A DNA stretch of 64,000 bases, taken from assembly GCF_002897295.1 (NCBI RefSeq), contig NZ_BEXF01000005.1:248001-312000 (forward strand), read 5' to 3'. This DNA is from Brevibacillus reuszeri. GTDB lineage: Bacteria; Bacillota; Bacilli; Brevibacillales; Brevibacillaceae. The notes under the pieces are model-generated. The model was not told the DNA's origin, made no database searches, and was given only the letters and a program-made list of their open reading frames with translations. Of this stretch, positions 17,136-26,484 are shown one piece after another (position 1 is the first letter of the stretch; the number at the start of each line of letters is the position of its first letter). A program made the translations under genes and the position numbers.

Positions 17136-17220
17136 GTTGAAAAAGTGCTTACGCTATAAAAATAACAGTCAAAAGTAAATTACGGATAAAGTAAAAATAA
17201 AGTATTATTAAATTTTTGTT

Positions 17221-17844
17221 TTATCGAGCAAATGTGTGATTACCAATGACGACAGTTTTTTCCCTCGACCAGATCCAACGGGAAGTGGCTGTATTCGGAT
17301 TGAAGAAGTACAAAGAACCATTCGTTGGGTCCTTTCCGTTTACCGCTTCCTGAACTGCTTTGCGTGTACTTGCGTTAGATGTGCGCGAGAGATGGCCGTC
17401 ATTGAGAGGCGAAAATGCGTTGGGAGCGTAAATAACCTCTCGTACCGTATTTGGGAATTCAGAAGAAGCTACCCGATTCAATACAACAGCAGCAATGGCT
17501 ACTTGTCCTTCATACGGTTCTCCCCGGCCTTCCGCATAAACGAGCCGGGCGAGCAGTTCCATATCCCTGTCCGACACTTTCACTTTTCCATTGCGAATAA
17601 CTTTCGGTCGATCGTCTCGACTTGTCGAAATGGAATCGCGTTTTCCTACAGTGACGGGAGTAGTTGGTTTTGCTTGCTTCTTTGCTAGTTGTTCATTGGG
17701 CAATGAGGGGCCTATTGGAGCAGGTAAAGCTTGATTGAAGTGAGGAGCTGAAGCGCTTGTTGGAGTTACTAAGAGGCATAATAGCAGCAAACCAAAACTG
17801 TTAATAAAGAAGAAAAAGCGCAATCGCGCTTCACGTGTGATCAC
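17221..17844 (-). CDS. SleB/CwlJ-domain cell-wall hydrolase (YkvT-like)
   Basis: A 207-aa exported protein. Residues about 8-28 form a hydrophobic signal/anchor (FFFFINSFGLLLLCLLV). A Pro/Thr-rich linker follows, then the Hydrolase_2 domain from about residue 95: LLARLVYAEGRGEPYEGQ with the catalytic Glu, and AAVVLNRVASSEFP. The family cuts peptidoglycan, in spores as lytic transglycosylase or amidase. The layout (signal, linker, catalytic domain, no peptidoglycan-binding repeat) is closer to YkvT than to SleB. GTG at 17842-17844 has AAAGGAG about 11 bp upstream. Confidence 0.8.
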   Translation of the reverse strand: MITREARLRFFFFINSFGLLLLCLLVTPTSASAPHFNQALPAPIGPSLPNEQLAKKQAKPTTPVTVGKRDSISTSRDDRPKVIRNGKVKVSDRDMELLARLVYAEGRGEPYEGQVAIAAVVLNRVASSEFPNTVREVIYAPNAFSPLNDGHLSRTSNASTRKAVQEAVNGKDPTNGSLYFFNPNTATSRWIWSREKTVVIGNHTFAR

Positions 17845-17999
17845 GTTGGGAACCACTCCTTTTCGCTTTTTGCTTTTTGATTGCGGAAGCGAATCGGGTC
17901 ATCGACAAGTCTATCGAGATAATCAGAATGGTTCAAGAGGGAATTGGTTCCAAGGAACTATTTACAACGAATGTGAATTTATTAAGTGAGAATAAAAAG

Positions 18000-18038
18000 A
18001 AGCCAGATCAAACACTTTCTTCGTGGTTGATCTGGCTT
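18000..18038 (-). terminator. Rho-independent terminator
   Basis: AAGCCAGATCAA (18000-18011) pairs with TTGATCTGGCTT (18027-18038). The reverse strand continues into CTTTTTATT, so it closes the cyclophilin gene. TTTT on the forward side makes it potentially bidirectional. In 17845-17999 I see no supported gene. Confidence 0.8.
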
Positions 18039-18081
18039 TTCGATGCACCCGCGAGAAATCAGCAGTTACGTCCCTGCTGGT

Positions 18082-18786
18082 TTATTTCTCCGTGATTGTT
18101 ACTGTATTGATTTTAATGGTTTGCTCTGGAACGCTGGTTTCACCTGTTTGTGGGTTGGCTTTTACCTTTGTTCCGGCGATTTTTTGTACGACATCCATAC
18201 CGCCTACTACTTTTCCGAAGATCGTGTAATTTGGAGCGTTTTCCAGCCCTTCGACATCTTTACCTGATCCGATGAAAAATTGGCTGCCGTTTGTGTTTTT
18301 TCCTGCGTTAGCCATGGCCACAACACCAGTCTCATACTTATGACCGTTTTTCAATTCATCTTCAAACGTATACCCAGGACCGCCGATACCAGTGCCGAGT
18401 GGATCGCCTGTTTGAATCATGAAATCCTTGATCACGCGGTGGAACGTAATACCATCATAGAACTTGTCCTTCGCGAGGAAAACAAAATTGTTTACGGCGA
18501 TAGGAGCGTCTTTGGCAAACAGATCAACCGTAATATCTCCCATAGTGGTAGAGATTTTTGCCTGATACGTTTTTGCTTTGTCGATCTGCATGGCTGGAGC
18601 TTTGTCATACTTCTTCGCGCCAGTTGGACCAGGCGGCTGCGCTGGTGTATTATCTGCTGGCTTTTGTGGTTGAGTCGGTTGTGCTTCAGGAGACTCAGGT
18701 GATGTAGGTGTGGTGGAGTTGCTACACCCCACAAGTAGGCTTATCGAAAGTAAAATCGAACTTATAGCTAGTAGCGTACGTTTCAT
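18082..18786 (-). CDS. Cyclophilin-type peptidyl-prolyl isomerase lipoprotein
   Basis: A 234-aa lipoprotein likely acting as a folding catalyst outside the membrane. A signal peptide with lipobox LLVGC precedes a Pro/Gln/Thr-rich linker. The cyclophilin core has ITFHRVIKDFMIQTGDPLG (catalytic Arg), GVVAMANAG and NGSQFFI. ATG at 18784-18786 is 9 bp from AAGGG; an upstream ATG at 18795 is too close to that site. It has its own promoter at 18829-18856. Confidence 0.85.
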   Translation of the reverse strand: MKRTLLAISSILLSISLLVGCSNSTTPTSPESPEAQPTQPQKPADNTPAQPPGPTGAKKYDKAPAMQIDKAKTYQAKISTTMGDITVDLFAKDAPIAVNNFVFLAKDKFYDGITFHRVIKDFMIQTGDPLGTGIGGPGYTFEDELKNGHKYETGVVAMANAGKNTNGSQFFIGSGKDVEGLENAPNYTIFGKVVGGMDVVQKIAGTKVKANPQTGETSVPEQTIKINTVTITEK

Positions 18787-18828
18787 TTTAATCATCCCTT
18801 CATATGCTCGTTTTACGCCCCACATCAC

Positions 18829-18856
18829 ATTATAATAAAATGATGCGTGTGGTCAA
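18829..18856 (-). promoter_or_regulatory. Sigma-A promoter for the cyclophilin gene
   Basis: On the reverse strand TTGACC (18851-18856), 16-bp spacer, TATAAT (18829-18834). The rest of the gap to 19120 shows no convincing promoter or riboswitch for the next gene. Confidence 0.7.
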
Positions 18857-19120
18857 ACTTTGGCAAGGAAGTGTAAAAGTTGTAGAACAGAACAAATCCT
18901 GAAAAGAAAGAAGCTGCTGGAGTATCGAAATAGGTATAAATTACTAGTGTAAAAGCGTTTTCGCAAGTTCAATCACATGGCTGTTTTTCCCATACTCATG
19001 ATATGATGGAAGCAGGCGAGCATGGCGATTGTTCGAGCCGGTGATTAGGTTCACTCTTGTTTTTGAAATGGAAAAATTTGTGTGATTTTGCTACATACAT
19101 GATCGTGAGGGGGACTATAC

Positions 19121-20269
19121 ATGAAAGAGCGATTTGAAACCAAAACGGTACATATTGGACATGAGCCATTACGTCAAGTCAAAGCCAAGTCAACCCCCAT
19201 CTACCAAACCTCTGTTTTTGCCTTTGAAGGTCTGGAGGAAGTAGAGCAATTTTACACGGGTGAAGGCGAGTATCTGTATACGCGAAACGGAAACCCCAAT
19301 CAAGCAGAGCTTTCTGATGCAATCGCCGCTCTCGAGCAGGCAGAGGCAGGAGTGAGTGCTTCCTCAGGCATGGGGGCAATCATGGCAGGGCTTTTGTCGG
19401 TCTTGGGACCAGGTGATCAGGTACTCGCATCCCATGAAATTTACGGCGGGACCTATGCGCTTTTGTCCAAGGAGCTTTCCCGATTTGGAATCGAGCTTAC
19501 GTGTATCAACCTAAATGAAGAGTCATCACTTGCGGGTCACGTACGTCCTCAAACGAAGCTCTTTTTTCTGGAAACGATCACGAATCCTTTGCTAACAGTC
19601 GTTGACATGCCGTTCTGGATCGAGCAGGCAAAGCAGCATGGATTGACTGTGATGGTAGACAATACGTTTGCTACACCCTATTTGGTACAGCCATTTACCT
19701 TAGGAGCCCATCTAGTCGTTCACAGTGCTACAAAGTACATAGGAGGGCATAGTGATGTCACATCAGGGGTATTGGTTGGGGAACGTGAACGGATTGCACG
19801 GGCGCGGGAAATTGTCGTAAACTATGGCACCTCGCTGAGTCCCTTTGAAGCCTGGTTGACAGCGCGTGGACTCAAGACACTCGCCGTACGAATGGAACGT
19901 CAATGTGACAATGCGAGCGAAGTCGCTTCTTTTCTGCAAGAGCATCCTGCGATCAAGCGGGTCTATTACCCAAGCAAAGAATCTACTGCGTTTTTTCATC
20001 GACAAAAACAAGGGGCGATGGTCTCTTTCACATTAGCTGACGAAAACAAAATTTACGATTTTTATCGCGCGCTGGACTGGATCAAATTTGCTCCGTCACT
20101 TGCTGGAGTAGAGACGAGTGTATCCCACCCTGTTACGACCTCGCATCGCGCTTTTACAGAAGAGCAGCGACAAGCAACGGGAATTACGATGGGCCTAGTT
20201 CGTTTATCTGTTGGGATTGAAGCTTCCGAAGACATCATTCGAGAGCTGAGCTACGCCTTACAAAAATAA
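19121..20269 (+). CDS. PLP-dependent trans-sulfuration enzyme (cystathionine gamma-synthase/beta-lyase family)
   Basis: A 382-aa enzyme of the Cys/Met metabolism family. Lys205 in SATKYIGGHSD should form the Schiff base with pyridoxal phosphate; YTRNGNPNQ near residue 49 and SSGMGAI near 80 bind the phosphate. The family includes cystathionine synthases, beta/gamma-lyases and methionine gamma-lyase; the sequence alone does not separate these. ATG 19121 follows GAGGGGG. The gene is alone, with 150 bp before the sigma factor gene. Confidence 0.8.
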   Translation: MKERFETKTVHIGHEPLRQVKAKSTPIYQTSVFAFEGLEEVEQFYTGEGEYLYTRNGNPNQAELSDAIAALEQAEAGVSASSGMGAIMAGLLSVLGPGDQVLASHEIYGGTYALLSKELSRFGIELTCINLNEESSLAGHVRPQTKLFFLETITNPLLTVVDMPFWIEQAKQHGLTVMVDNTFATPYLVQPFTLGAHLVVHSATKYIGGHSDVTSGVLVGERERIARAREIVVNYGTSLSPFEAWLTARGLKTLAVRMERQCDNASEVASFLQEHPAIKRVYYPSKESTAFFHRQKQGAMVSFTLADENKIYDFYRALDWIKFAPSLAGVETSVSHPVTTSHRAFTEEQRQATGITMGLVRLSVGIEASEDIIRELSYALQK

Positions 20270-20419
20270 TTCAAAAAAATTACCCTAAATTCTGTTACTT
20301 TCTTCCGAGTCCAAACGTAATACGAAGTTAGAGTAGAAATACTATGTCTGAACGATTTGCACGACTTTTCACGATGAGTGGTGCTTCTTGAAGACTGGAA
20401 GAAACCGAGGAAACCGTAC

Positions 20420-20983
20420 ATGGGGATGGCAATGAACCGCTCCGCGCAACCATCGGTCCAATCGAATGAGGGTTATTACGAATCTCGTCCGTTTACTGAA
20501 CTGTATGACGAATATTTTGATCGGGTTAACCGTTATTTGCGTTGCCGCGTTCAAAATTCATGGGACGCAGACGATTTGACGACGGTGGTTTTTTTAAAAG
20601 CGCTGGAAAAATTTGAACAATATAGCAGAACCAGTCCGTTTGCTTCCTGGATTTTCCGTATAGCACATAATGCCTATGTGGATTTCATGCGGAAAAACAG
20701 GGAGATCCCAGTAGATCAGGAGGAATTTCTGGGGGCAGAACCGGATGATACCTGGCAGCCGGAGCGGCAGGCATTAACGAATGAGGAAATTCGTTTGCTT
20801 CGTGACCGGCTCGACTTGTTGTCGCAGGATCAAAAAGACGTGTTAATGCTCCGCTATTTTGCCGATCTCAAAATCAGTCAGGTGGCGGAAGTCCTGGACA
20901 AAACAGAATCAAGTATAAAAATGATCTCATACCGTGGCTTGCAAAAACTGCAGAAAATGTACGAAAGGGGGGACTCCGAGTGA
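20420..20983 (+). CDS. ECF-type RNA polymerase sigma factor
   Basis: A 187-aa sigma-70 family protein. Region 2 is at about residues 27-95 (YDEYFDRVNRYL, DADDLTTVVFLKALE, SWIFRIAHNAYVDFMRKN) and region 4 at about 125-180 with a helix-turn-helix (LKISQVAEVLDKTESSIKMI). It should direct RNA polymerase to a small regulon. The start is uncertain: ATG 20420 gives a natural N-terminus, and a GTG at 20378 is also open. It overlaps the next gene by 4 bp (GTGA), so the membrane propeller protein is its likely anti-sigma partner. Confidence 0.85.
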   Translation: MGMAMNRSAQPSVQSNEGYYESRPFTELYDEYFDRVNRYLRCRVQNSWDADDLTTVVFLKALEKFEQYSRTSPFASWIFRIAHNAYVDFMRKNREIPVDQEEFLGAEPDDTWQPERQALTNEEIRLLRDRLDLLSQDQKDVLMLRYFADLKISQVAEVLDKTESSIKMISYRGLQKLQKMYERGDSE

Positions 20984-22053
20984 GAGAGGAGAATCAAAAC
21001 CCCCGGGGTTATGACGAGGATCAGACAGTTCCTATGCTCCTAACCCATTTAAAACAGTTGCGGCGTTCCGTTCCTGTCAATTATCAATTGAAATCGGAAT
21101 TGAAGAAGCAATTGTTGCAACGGATGAGAGAGCTAGAGGTTCAAAAGAAAAAATTACCGGATGTAACCGTGTCAAAACGTAGAAGGAAGCTCATGCAAGC
21201 TGGCGTTGTTTCTTTGGTAGTAGCGCTTGCTTTTGGCAGCTATGCATGGTGGACAAAAGATGCGATTTCTGTGAGTGAACCAAAGCTTCTCTCCCTACCC
21301 GTTCAATCAAGCGCGGAACAAGTAGATATGGACCCGGCAGGTACTCAAATTGCATACATTTCCCAATCGTCTGTACTGCGTACCCTTCCTATAAATAGTG
21401 ATCAAAAGCCACTTTCAGTCAAATTGCCGCCAACAGAGGGTAAATACTTATCTGTCTCTTGGGGGAATCATGGAACACAGATCGCGGTTGTCGAACAACA
21501 AGATCAGTTATCCAGGCTTTGGATCGTTGATTTGCCTACTACCTACAGTATGGGAAGCAGCCGACTGTTAAAAGAAGAAGAGGGCGTTTTATACCAGGCT
21601 CCTAGCTGGTCGCAAAATGATGATTCGATCGCGTATTCCCGTACGAAAAATGACGTTCAGGAGATTTGGGTTAGCAGCACGGTTTCGTTCCAGGAGTGGA
21701 AAATCGCTGAAGGCTCACAGCCTGAATGGTCACCAGACGGTCGTTTTCTTGCGTTTGTGGATGAAGGGGAAATCCGAATCATGGAAATGAGGACGGGTAA
21801 AATAACGATTCTGGGTAAAGGTGAATGGCCTTCCTGGAGCGGAGATACACGGTTGACCTATACAAACAGCGAAGGAAAGCTAGTCGAAAGCGTAGTTGAT
21901 GTACAACCTGTCGCGACAAGTGAAGTCACCTTGTTTAATAAATCTCCCGATAGGCTGATTCGGGCTAACTGGTCAGCAAAAGGCAAGCAATTGCTGCTCA
22001 TATCGCATGAAGAGCAACCAAAAGCGCTGGTTATCTCACTGGCGTCACGATAA
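20980..22053 (+). CDS. Membrane-anchored TolB/WD40-like beta-propeller protein, candidate anti-sigma factor
   Basis: A 357-aa protein with a cytoplasmic part of about 70 residues, one membrane helix (AGVVSLVVALAFGSYAWW, about 72-89), and an extracytoplasmic domain built of repeats of the type W-S/G...-I-A-Y (for example PSWSQNDDSIAYS and EWSPDGRFLAFVD), about six in all. The position right behind and overlapping the sigma gene suggests a regulator that holds the sigma factor until the outer propeller senses a signal. The cytoplasmic part lacks the usual zinc motif of ZAS anti-sigma domains, so this role is inference. Confidence 0.6.
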   Translation: MREENQNPRGYDEDQTVPMLLTHLKQLRRSVPVNYQLKSELKKQLLQRMRELEVQKKKLPDVTVSKRRRKLMQAGVVSLVVALAFGSYAWWTKDAISVSEPKLLSLPVQSSAEQVDMDPAGTQIAYISQSSVLRTLPINSDQKPLSVKLPPTEGKYLSVSWGNHGTQIAVVEQQDQLSRLWIVDLPTTYSMGSSRLLKEEEGVLYQAPSWSQNDDSIAYSRTKNDVQEIWVSSTVSFQEWKIAEGSQPEWSPDGRFLAFVDEGEIRIMEMRTGKITILGKGEWPSWSGDTRLTYTNSEGKLVESVVDVQPVATSEVTLFNKSPDRLIRANWSAKGKQLLLISHEEQPKALVISLASR

Positions 22054-22070
22054 CGAGCGGAGGAACAAAC

Positions 22071-24305
22071 ATGAGATGGAAATGGATGTTGGTCCTCCTG
22101 ATGGTTTGGTTGGGCGTTTCAGTCCAGCCGGTAAAAGCGGAGGGCAACATAGAGGTAGAAGTAAACGTACCATTGAGCGGAATCATTAAGTATGACTCAT
22201 GGATGCGTCTGGAAGTTAACGTGACGAGCAAGGAAGAGGCGTTTCATGGATTTGTTGAGCTGTCAAAAGGGAGGGCCAAGAAAAATTCTTACCAGCCAGC
22301 CCTGCGTCAGCCTATCATGATTGAAAAAGGACAGAGTAAGAAAATATATTTTGACATGCCTGTTCAAGTCATGCTTGATGAGTGGAATATTTTGCTGACA
22401 AAAAATGGGCAGGTCGTCCAAAGTGAGAAGCTGCGACTCCCTTACCCAAAAGACGGACGAACAGTTGGGGTCGTGCACGAAGGCGGCAATGCATTTCATT
22501 TTCTCGCCATTAACCAGTCCCAATTCAATATGTCCAGACCGATGACTGTGCAAAATTTGGCGCCAGAGATGCTGCCAGATCAAGCTTGGATTTATCGTAA
22601 TCTAGATGTGCTGGCACTCGGGGGGAAGCAAGCTGCTCTCTTAAATGATCAACAGGTCGTGGCAATCAAGGAATGGGTGCAAATGGGCGGGATTGTCATT
22701 TTGTCAGCAGGACCCGGACAAGATGGTATTATTCAAAAATTTGCAGATGTCTTTTCGGTAGCCCCTGGAGTTGGAGGTACGATTGTGCTATCCGAAGGCT
22801 TACGTCCTTATACGGGTGACAAGCTTGCTCCTGCTGGCTCCATTCCGGTCTATAACAAGGATGTCCCCTTGTTTTCATCGCAAAAGGTAGGAAAGGGCAT
22901 GATGCTGTTTGTCAATTATGATGTGACAGCAGAGCCGATGGCTTCCTGGCAGCATAATTTGCAGCTGTGGCAAAGTGTGCTGCAAAAGCATGGGGCGCAA
23001 GAATTATTGGAACAAAATACTTACATGGATCAAATGACTCGTCCTTTTCTTGAATTAAGCCGCATGATTCCAGATGTACAGACCCCTTCTCCGACGTGGA
23101 TGGTAGTTTTGTGGGGGGGTTATGTGTTTTTGATCGCCCCACTGACTTATTTTGTGTTGAAACGAGTTGGACGTAGGGCATGGGCTTGGGGTGTGATTCC
23201 TGGCCTTGCCGTTCTTATTTCAGTTGGTATTTTTGCGATCGGAAAGCCACTTGTGGTGAAAACAAGTGCTAGTAACGCCATTTCTGAAATTAGCATTTTG
23301 GACGAACATACAGCACAGACAAGAACGGCGGCTACCTTTTTGACAGTAGATCAGGATCAGTTTGATGTAGAGGTAAAAGCACCGATCATCGCGCTTCCGT
23401 TAACACTTGGCCGCAATGATTACGAACCAGAGGGGCAGGCAGAAAAAGATCAATTTCTGGCCTATCGAAACCTTCCTTACCTCACACCCAAGCAAGCAAT
23501 CGGTTATGGCATTGTGCGCGATATCGGGGAATTCGAGAGCGATTTGAAGGTAAATCGGGATCGTTTGCAGGGACGCATCAAGAATAATACGAAATTCGCC
23601 TATGACAATACTTTTATTGAGATTGGATTACAGCGTATACCAATCGGCGCAATGAAAAAGGGAGAAGAGAAGCAGATCGACAGTCTTCTCGAGCCACTTC
23701 TCATGCCGAGACAAGAGAAGCAAGTCGTGCCATTAACAATCGAAGAACAGCATAACAGGCTGAAGGACATCGTAATGACCTATGGACAAGGGAATCAAGT
23801 GCGAATCGTCGCGACAAGCGATGAAGAGCTGCCTCTCTTAACGATGCGTGAACCACATCGCGCCCATTACTGGAACGTCGTCAATCAAGCCGTATATTTA
23901 AAACCGAATGATCAGGGAATCGTTACGTACCCGTACGGTTTACTGGGTGTATACATCAATGAAACCGTAGGGGAGTATGACTCCAGTGGACCAAACCTAT
24001 GGCAATTGGGTAAAGGAAGTATTACCTTTGAGCTAAAAGCAGGCAATGCGCAAATGGAAATGGAAAGGCTGATTGTTCCTCTGGATCACAGTCCTTTCCG
24101 ACCGTTCAAAATCGAGTACTTCCACCAAAAGAGTGGAAGATGGCTGCCAGTGGAAAGGGCATCCAGACTGGTGCTGGAGAAGGATTTGGAAGACGTGCTG
24201 ACACCACAGCAATCCCTGCTGCTACGCTTTTCCAACGATGGAACAACGCGCTTGTCAATGCCTACGCCGTTTTTCCAAGTAGAGGGGAGTGAGCGGAAAT
24301 GGTGA
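22071..24305 (+). CDS. Large exported membrane protein of unknown function linked to an ABC-2 transporter
   Basis: A 744-aa protein. A signal peptide (residues 1-23, ending VKA) leads into an outer domain rich in beta strands. A glutamine-amidotransferase-like segment without a visible catalytic Cys follows (DVLALGGKQAALL, WVQMGGIVILSAGPG). Two adjacent membrane helices are at about 342-364 and 373-391, and then another outer domain of about 350 residues. The overlap of 7 bp with the ABC ATPase gene suggests they form one complex, as for GldG-like subunits of ABC-2 systems. I do not recognise a named family. Confidence 0.6.
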   Translation: MRWKWMLVLLMVWLGVSVQPVKAEGNIEVEVNVPLSGIIKYDSWMRLEVNVTSKEEAFHGFVELSKGRAKKNSYQPALRQPIMIEKGQSKKIYFDMPVQVMLDEWNILLTKNGQVVQSEKLRLPYPKDGRTVGVVHEGGNAFHFLAINQSQFNMSRPMTVQNLAPEMLPDQAWIYRNLDVLALGGKQAALLNDQQVVAIKEWVQMGGIVILSAGPGQDGIIQKFADVFSVAPGVGGTIVLSEGLRPYTGDKLAPAGSIPVYNKDVPLFSSQKVGKGMMLFVNYDVTAEPMASWQHNLQLWQSVLQKHGAQELLEQNTYMDQMTRPFLELSRMIPDVQTPSPTWMVVLWGGYVFLIAPLTYFVLKRVGRRAWAWGVIPGLAVLISVGIFAIGKPLVVKTSASNAISEISILDEHTAQTRTAATFLTVDQDQFDVEVKAPIIALPLTLGRNDYEPEGQAEKDQFLAYRNLPYLTPKQAIGYGIVRDIGEFESDLKVNRDRLQGRIKNNTKFAYDNTFIEIGLQRIPIGAMKKGEEKQIDSLLEPLLMPRQEKQVVPLTIEEQHNRLKDIVMTYGQGNQVRIVATSDEELPLLTMREPHRAHYWNVVNQAVYLKPNDQGIVTYPYGLLGVYINETVGEYDSSGPNLWQLGKGSITFELKAGNAQMEMERLIVPLDHSPFRPFKIEYFHQKSGRWLPVERASRLVLEKDLEDVLTPQQSLLLRFSNDGTTRLSMPTPFFQVEGSERKW

Positions 24306-25228
24306 TTGAAACCGTTCATTTAAGCAAGCAATATGGAAATCTACAAGCTTTGACCGATTTAAATCTCTCCATTGATGAGGGTAAGGTGTTTGGCTTCATT
24401 GGCCCCAACGGAGCGGGAAAATCCACGACAATGCTCATCCTGTCAACCTTGCTGGAGCAAACGGATGGTGACGCGTATGTGTGTGGATACAACGTACGTA
24501 AAGACCCGGTGAGTGTCCGTCAGTCACTTGGCTATATGCCGGATTTCTTCGGTGTGTATGATAACTTGACAGCCGTGGAATATTTGGAGTTTTATGCGGG
24601 GGCGTTCAAGATTCCTGCGCCAAAGCGAAGAGCGCTAGTAGCTGATTTGCTGGAGCTGGTCAATCTCTCTCATAAAGCGGATGCGTTTGTTGACTCACTC
24701 TCTCGAGGGATGCAGCAACGCTTAGGGCTCGCACGTTGCCTTGTGCATGATCCAGCTGTACTGATTCTGGATGAGCCTGCGTCGGGGTTAGATCCGCGTG
24801 CACGGATCGAGCTGCGGGAGATTATCAAACAGCTTCGCGAAATGGGCAAGACGATTTTGATCAGCTCGCACATCCTTCCAGAGCTGGCAGAGCTGTGTGA
24901 CGATATCGGCGTGATTGAGCAAGGGAGACTGATCGCTTGTGGATCTGTTCACGAAGTAAGCAATCGTGACAGGGAAATGAGCATTATGCAATTACGGGCT
25001 TTGCACAATCAAAATACGGCAGCCTTGATCCTTAGCAACCATTCGTCTGTATCCAATCTGGAGGAGTACATGGGCGGATTACGGTTTTACTTCACTGGAT
25101 CGGAGCAGCAAAAAGCAGATTTACTGCAGGAATTGATCGAAGCCCGGGTAGCCGTCGTTTATTTTGGCGATGCCAAGGCGAATTTAGAAGATGTTTTCCT
25201 GTCTATTACGGAAGGGGTAGGTGGCTGA
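24299..25228 (+). CDS. ABC-2 type transporter ATP-binding protein
   Basis: A 309-aa ATPase. Walker A is GPNGAGKST (about 38-46), the signature is LSRGMQQRLGLA, Walker B is AVLILDEPASGLDP, and the switch His is in SSHILPEL. The C-terminal 90 residues form the DUF4162-like tail common in drug/lipid exporters and GldA/NatA-type proteins. It overlaps genes on both sides. Confidence 0.85.
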   Translation: MVIETVHLSKQYGNLQALTDLNLSIDEGKVFGFIGPNGAGKSTTMLILSTLLEQTDGDAYVCGYNVRKDPVSVRQSLGYMPDFFGVYDNLTAVEYLEFYAGAFKIPAPKRRALVADLLELVNLSHKADAFVDSLSRGMQQRLGLARCLVHDPAVLILDEPASGLDPRARIELREIIKQLREMGKTILISSHILPELAELCDDIGVIEQGRLIACGSVHEVSNRDREMSIMQLRALHNQNTAALILSNHSSVSNLEEYMGGLRFYFTGSEQQKADLLQELIEARVAVVYFGDAKANLEDVFLSITEGVGG

Positions 25229-26094
25229 TGAATAGCTTCTTTTTTAACCCCATTCTGGTAAAAGAGATGAGAGAGCGATTTCGCTCCAAGAAAACGGTTT
25301 GCATTCTGGCTATTTATTTGCTGATTATGGGAGGAATTCCAATCGGGTTCTTGCTCATGGACCCGATGAAGGCAGCTGCACTAGGGGAGAACCGCAACCT
25401 GTTTCTCTTGTCCGCAGGCATTCACTATGCGATGGTTTGCTTCGTCGCTCCTGCACTGACGGCTGGTGCAATCAGTGGGGAACGGGAGCGGCAAACACTC
25501 CAAATTTTATTGACGACTCAGCTTTCCACGCGCACGATCATATTAAGCAAGCTGATTACATCACTGGCGTTTTCCTGTTTGCTTCTGGTCGCCACCATGC
25601 CATTGTATAGTATCGTAATGCTCTACGGCAGCGTTTCACCAGAGCAAATGGCTAAGCTCATTCTTTTTTTGGCCATCAATGTTTTATTTTTAGGTTCACT
25701 TGGTCTGTTTTGTTCGACATGGATCAAACGCACCTCTGTCAGTACAATCACGTCCTATGGAATTGCCTTTTTCTTTGTCGTTGGAACGGGACTGCTCTTT
25801 TTCTTCATCGGTGAATCGTTGCAGCAAGCATATCCTGAGCAGTTCCCCGATGATGGCGTGTGGAAATTATCCCAGCTCCAAATGCTGGCGGGTATTAATC
25901 CAGTGATTGTATTGTTTGGGATTCTAGGTGAATCCATTGCTCACTCTGATCAGATTACATTTTCACCATGGCTCTTCTTTTCGTGTTTTTACTTGTCGCT
26001 GACAGTGATTTTCGTTTTTTGGAGTGCCTATTTGTTAAAACCGATTCGTCGGACATGGTGGAGTTGGAAGAAACGACCTGTTCGTGTAAAATGA
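25228..26094 (+). CDS. ABC-2 type transporter permease
   Basis: A 288-aa integral membrane protein with about six helices. The N-terminus NPILVKEMRERFRSKKTV and the loop TAGAISGERERQTLQILLTT are standard for ABC-2 membrane subunits (GldF/NosY class). It shares one base with the ATPase stop codon. Together with the two upstream proteins it ends a five-gene module starting with the sigma factor. The exported substrate is unknown. Confidence 0.8.
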   Translation: MNSFFFNPILVKEMRERFRSKKTVCILAIYLLIMGGIPIGFLLMDPMKAAALGENRNLFLLSAGIHYAMVCFVAPALTAGAISGERERQTLQILLTTQLSTRTIILSKLITSLAFSCLLLVATMPLYSIVMLYGSVSPEQMAKLILFLAINVLFLGSLGLFCSTWIKRTSVSTITSYGIAFFFVVGTGLLFFFIGESLQQAYPEQFPDDGVWKLSQLQMLAGINPVIVLFGILGESIAHSDQITFSPWLFFSCFYLSLTVIFVFWSAYLLKPIRRTWWSWKKRPVRVK

Positions 26095-26124
26095 AAAACG
26101 TTGAAGGAGAAGGGAGGGTTTTAC

Positions 26125-26295
26125 GTGAGTGAACAAGAAGTACAAATTATTGATTTTGAAGAAATGCTGCGGTTTATTGAAAGCCGTCTAGCATCTGCCG
26201 GGATGCTCGTGAAACGAGAAGCAATTATCACGATTCTTCAAGCAGAAGAAGCGTTTTTGATGGAAAAAGGCGTTCTGCAAGAGTACAGCGAGTAA
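26125..26295 (+). CDS. Small 56-aa conserved-looking protein
   Basis: GTG 26125 is preceded by GGGAGGG at the right distance. The peptide is acidic and helical (DFEEMLRFIESRLASAG, REAIITILQAEEAFL). It sits 30 bp behind the ABC-2 permease gene and just before a strong terminator, so it is probably co-transcribed. No function is recognised. Confidence 0.6.
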   Translation: MSEQEVQIIDFEEMLRFIESRLASAGMLVKREAIITILQAEEAFLMEKGVLQEYSE

Positions 26296-26301
26296 ACAGC
26301 G

Positions 26302-26333
26302 AACAACCTGCCAGATTGGTAGGTTGTTTTTTT
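26302..26333 (+). terminator. Rho-independent terminator
   Basis: AACAACCT (26302-26309) pairs with AGGTTGTT, followed by seven T. It closes the module 20420-26295. Confidence 0.85.
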
Positions 26334-26484
26334 GTGCGGCAAAAGACCCACCAGCCTTTTTATCCAGTAGCTATGCAGCTATCACTCGGTTTTCACCAAA
26401 TGGTACCAGTTAAAAAGAGGAAAAACTTGGTTTGTGGTGAATTCTTTGAGCCATATCCTGTGGATCAAAACGAGGTGCATAATT

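Noticed and set aside
17877..18095. Forward open frame of 72 codons
   Set aside because: Starts at ATT without a ribosome site and runs through the terminator at 18000.
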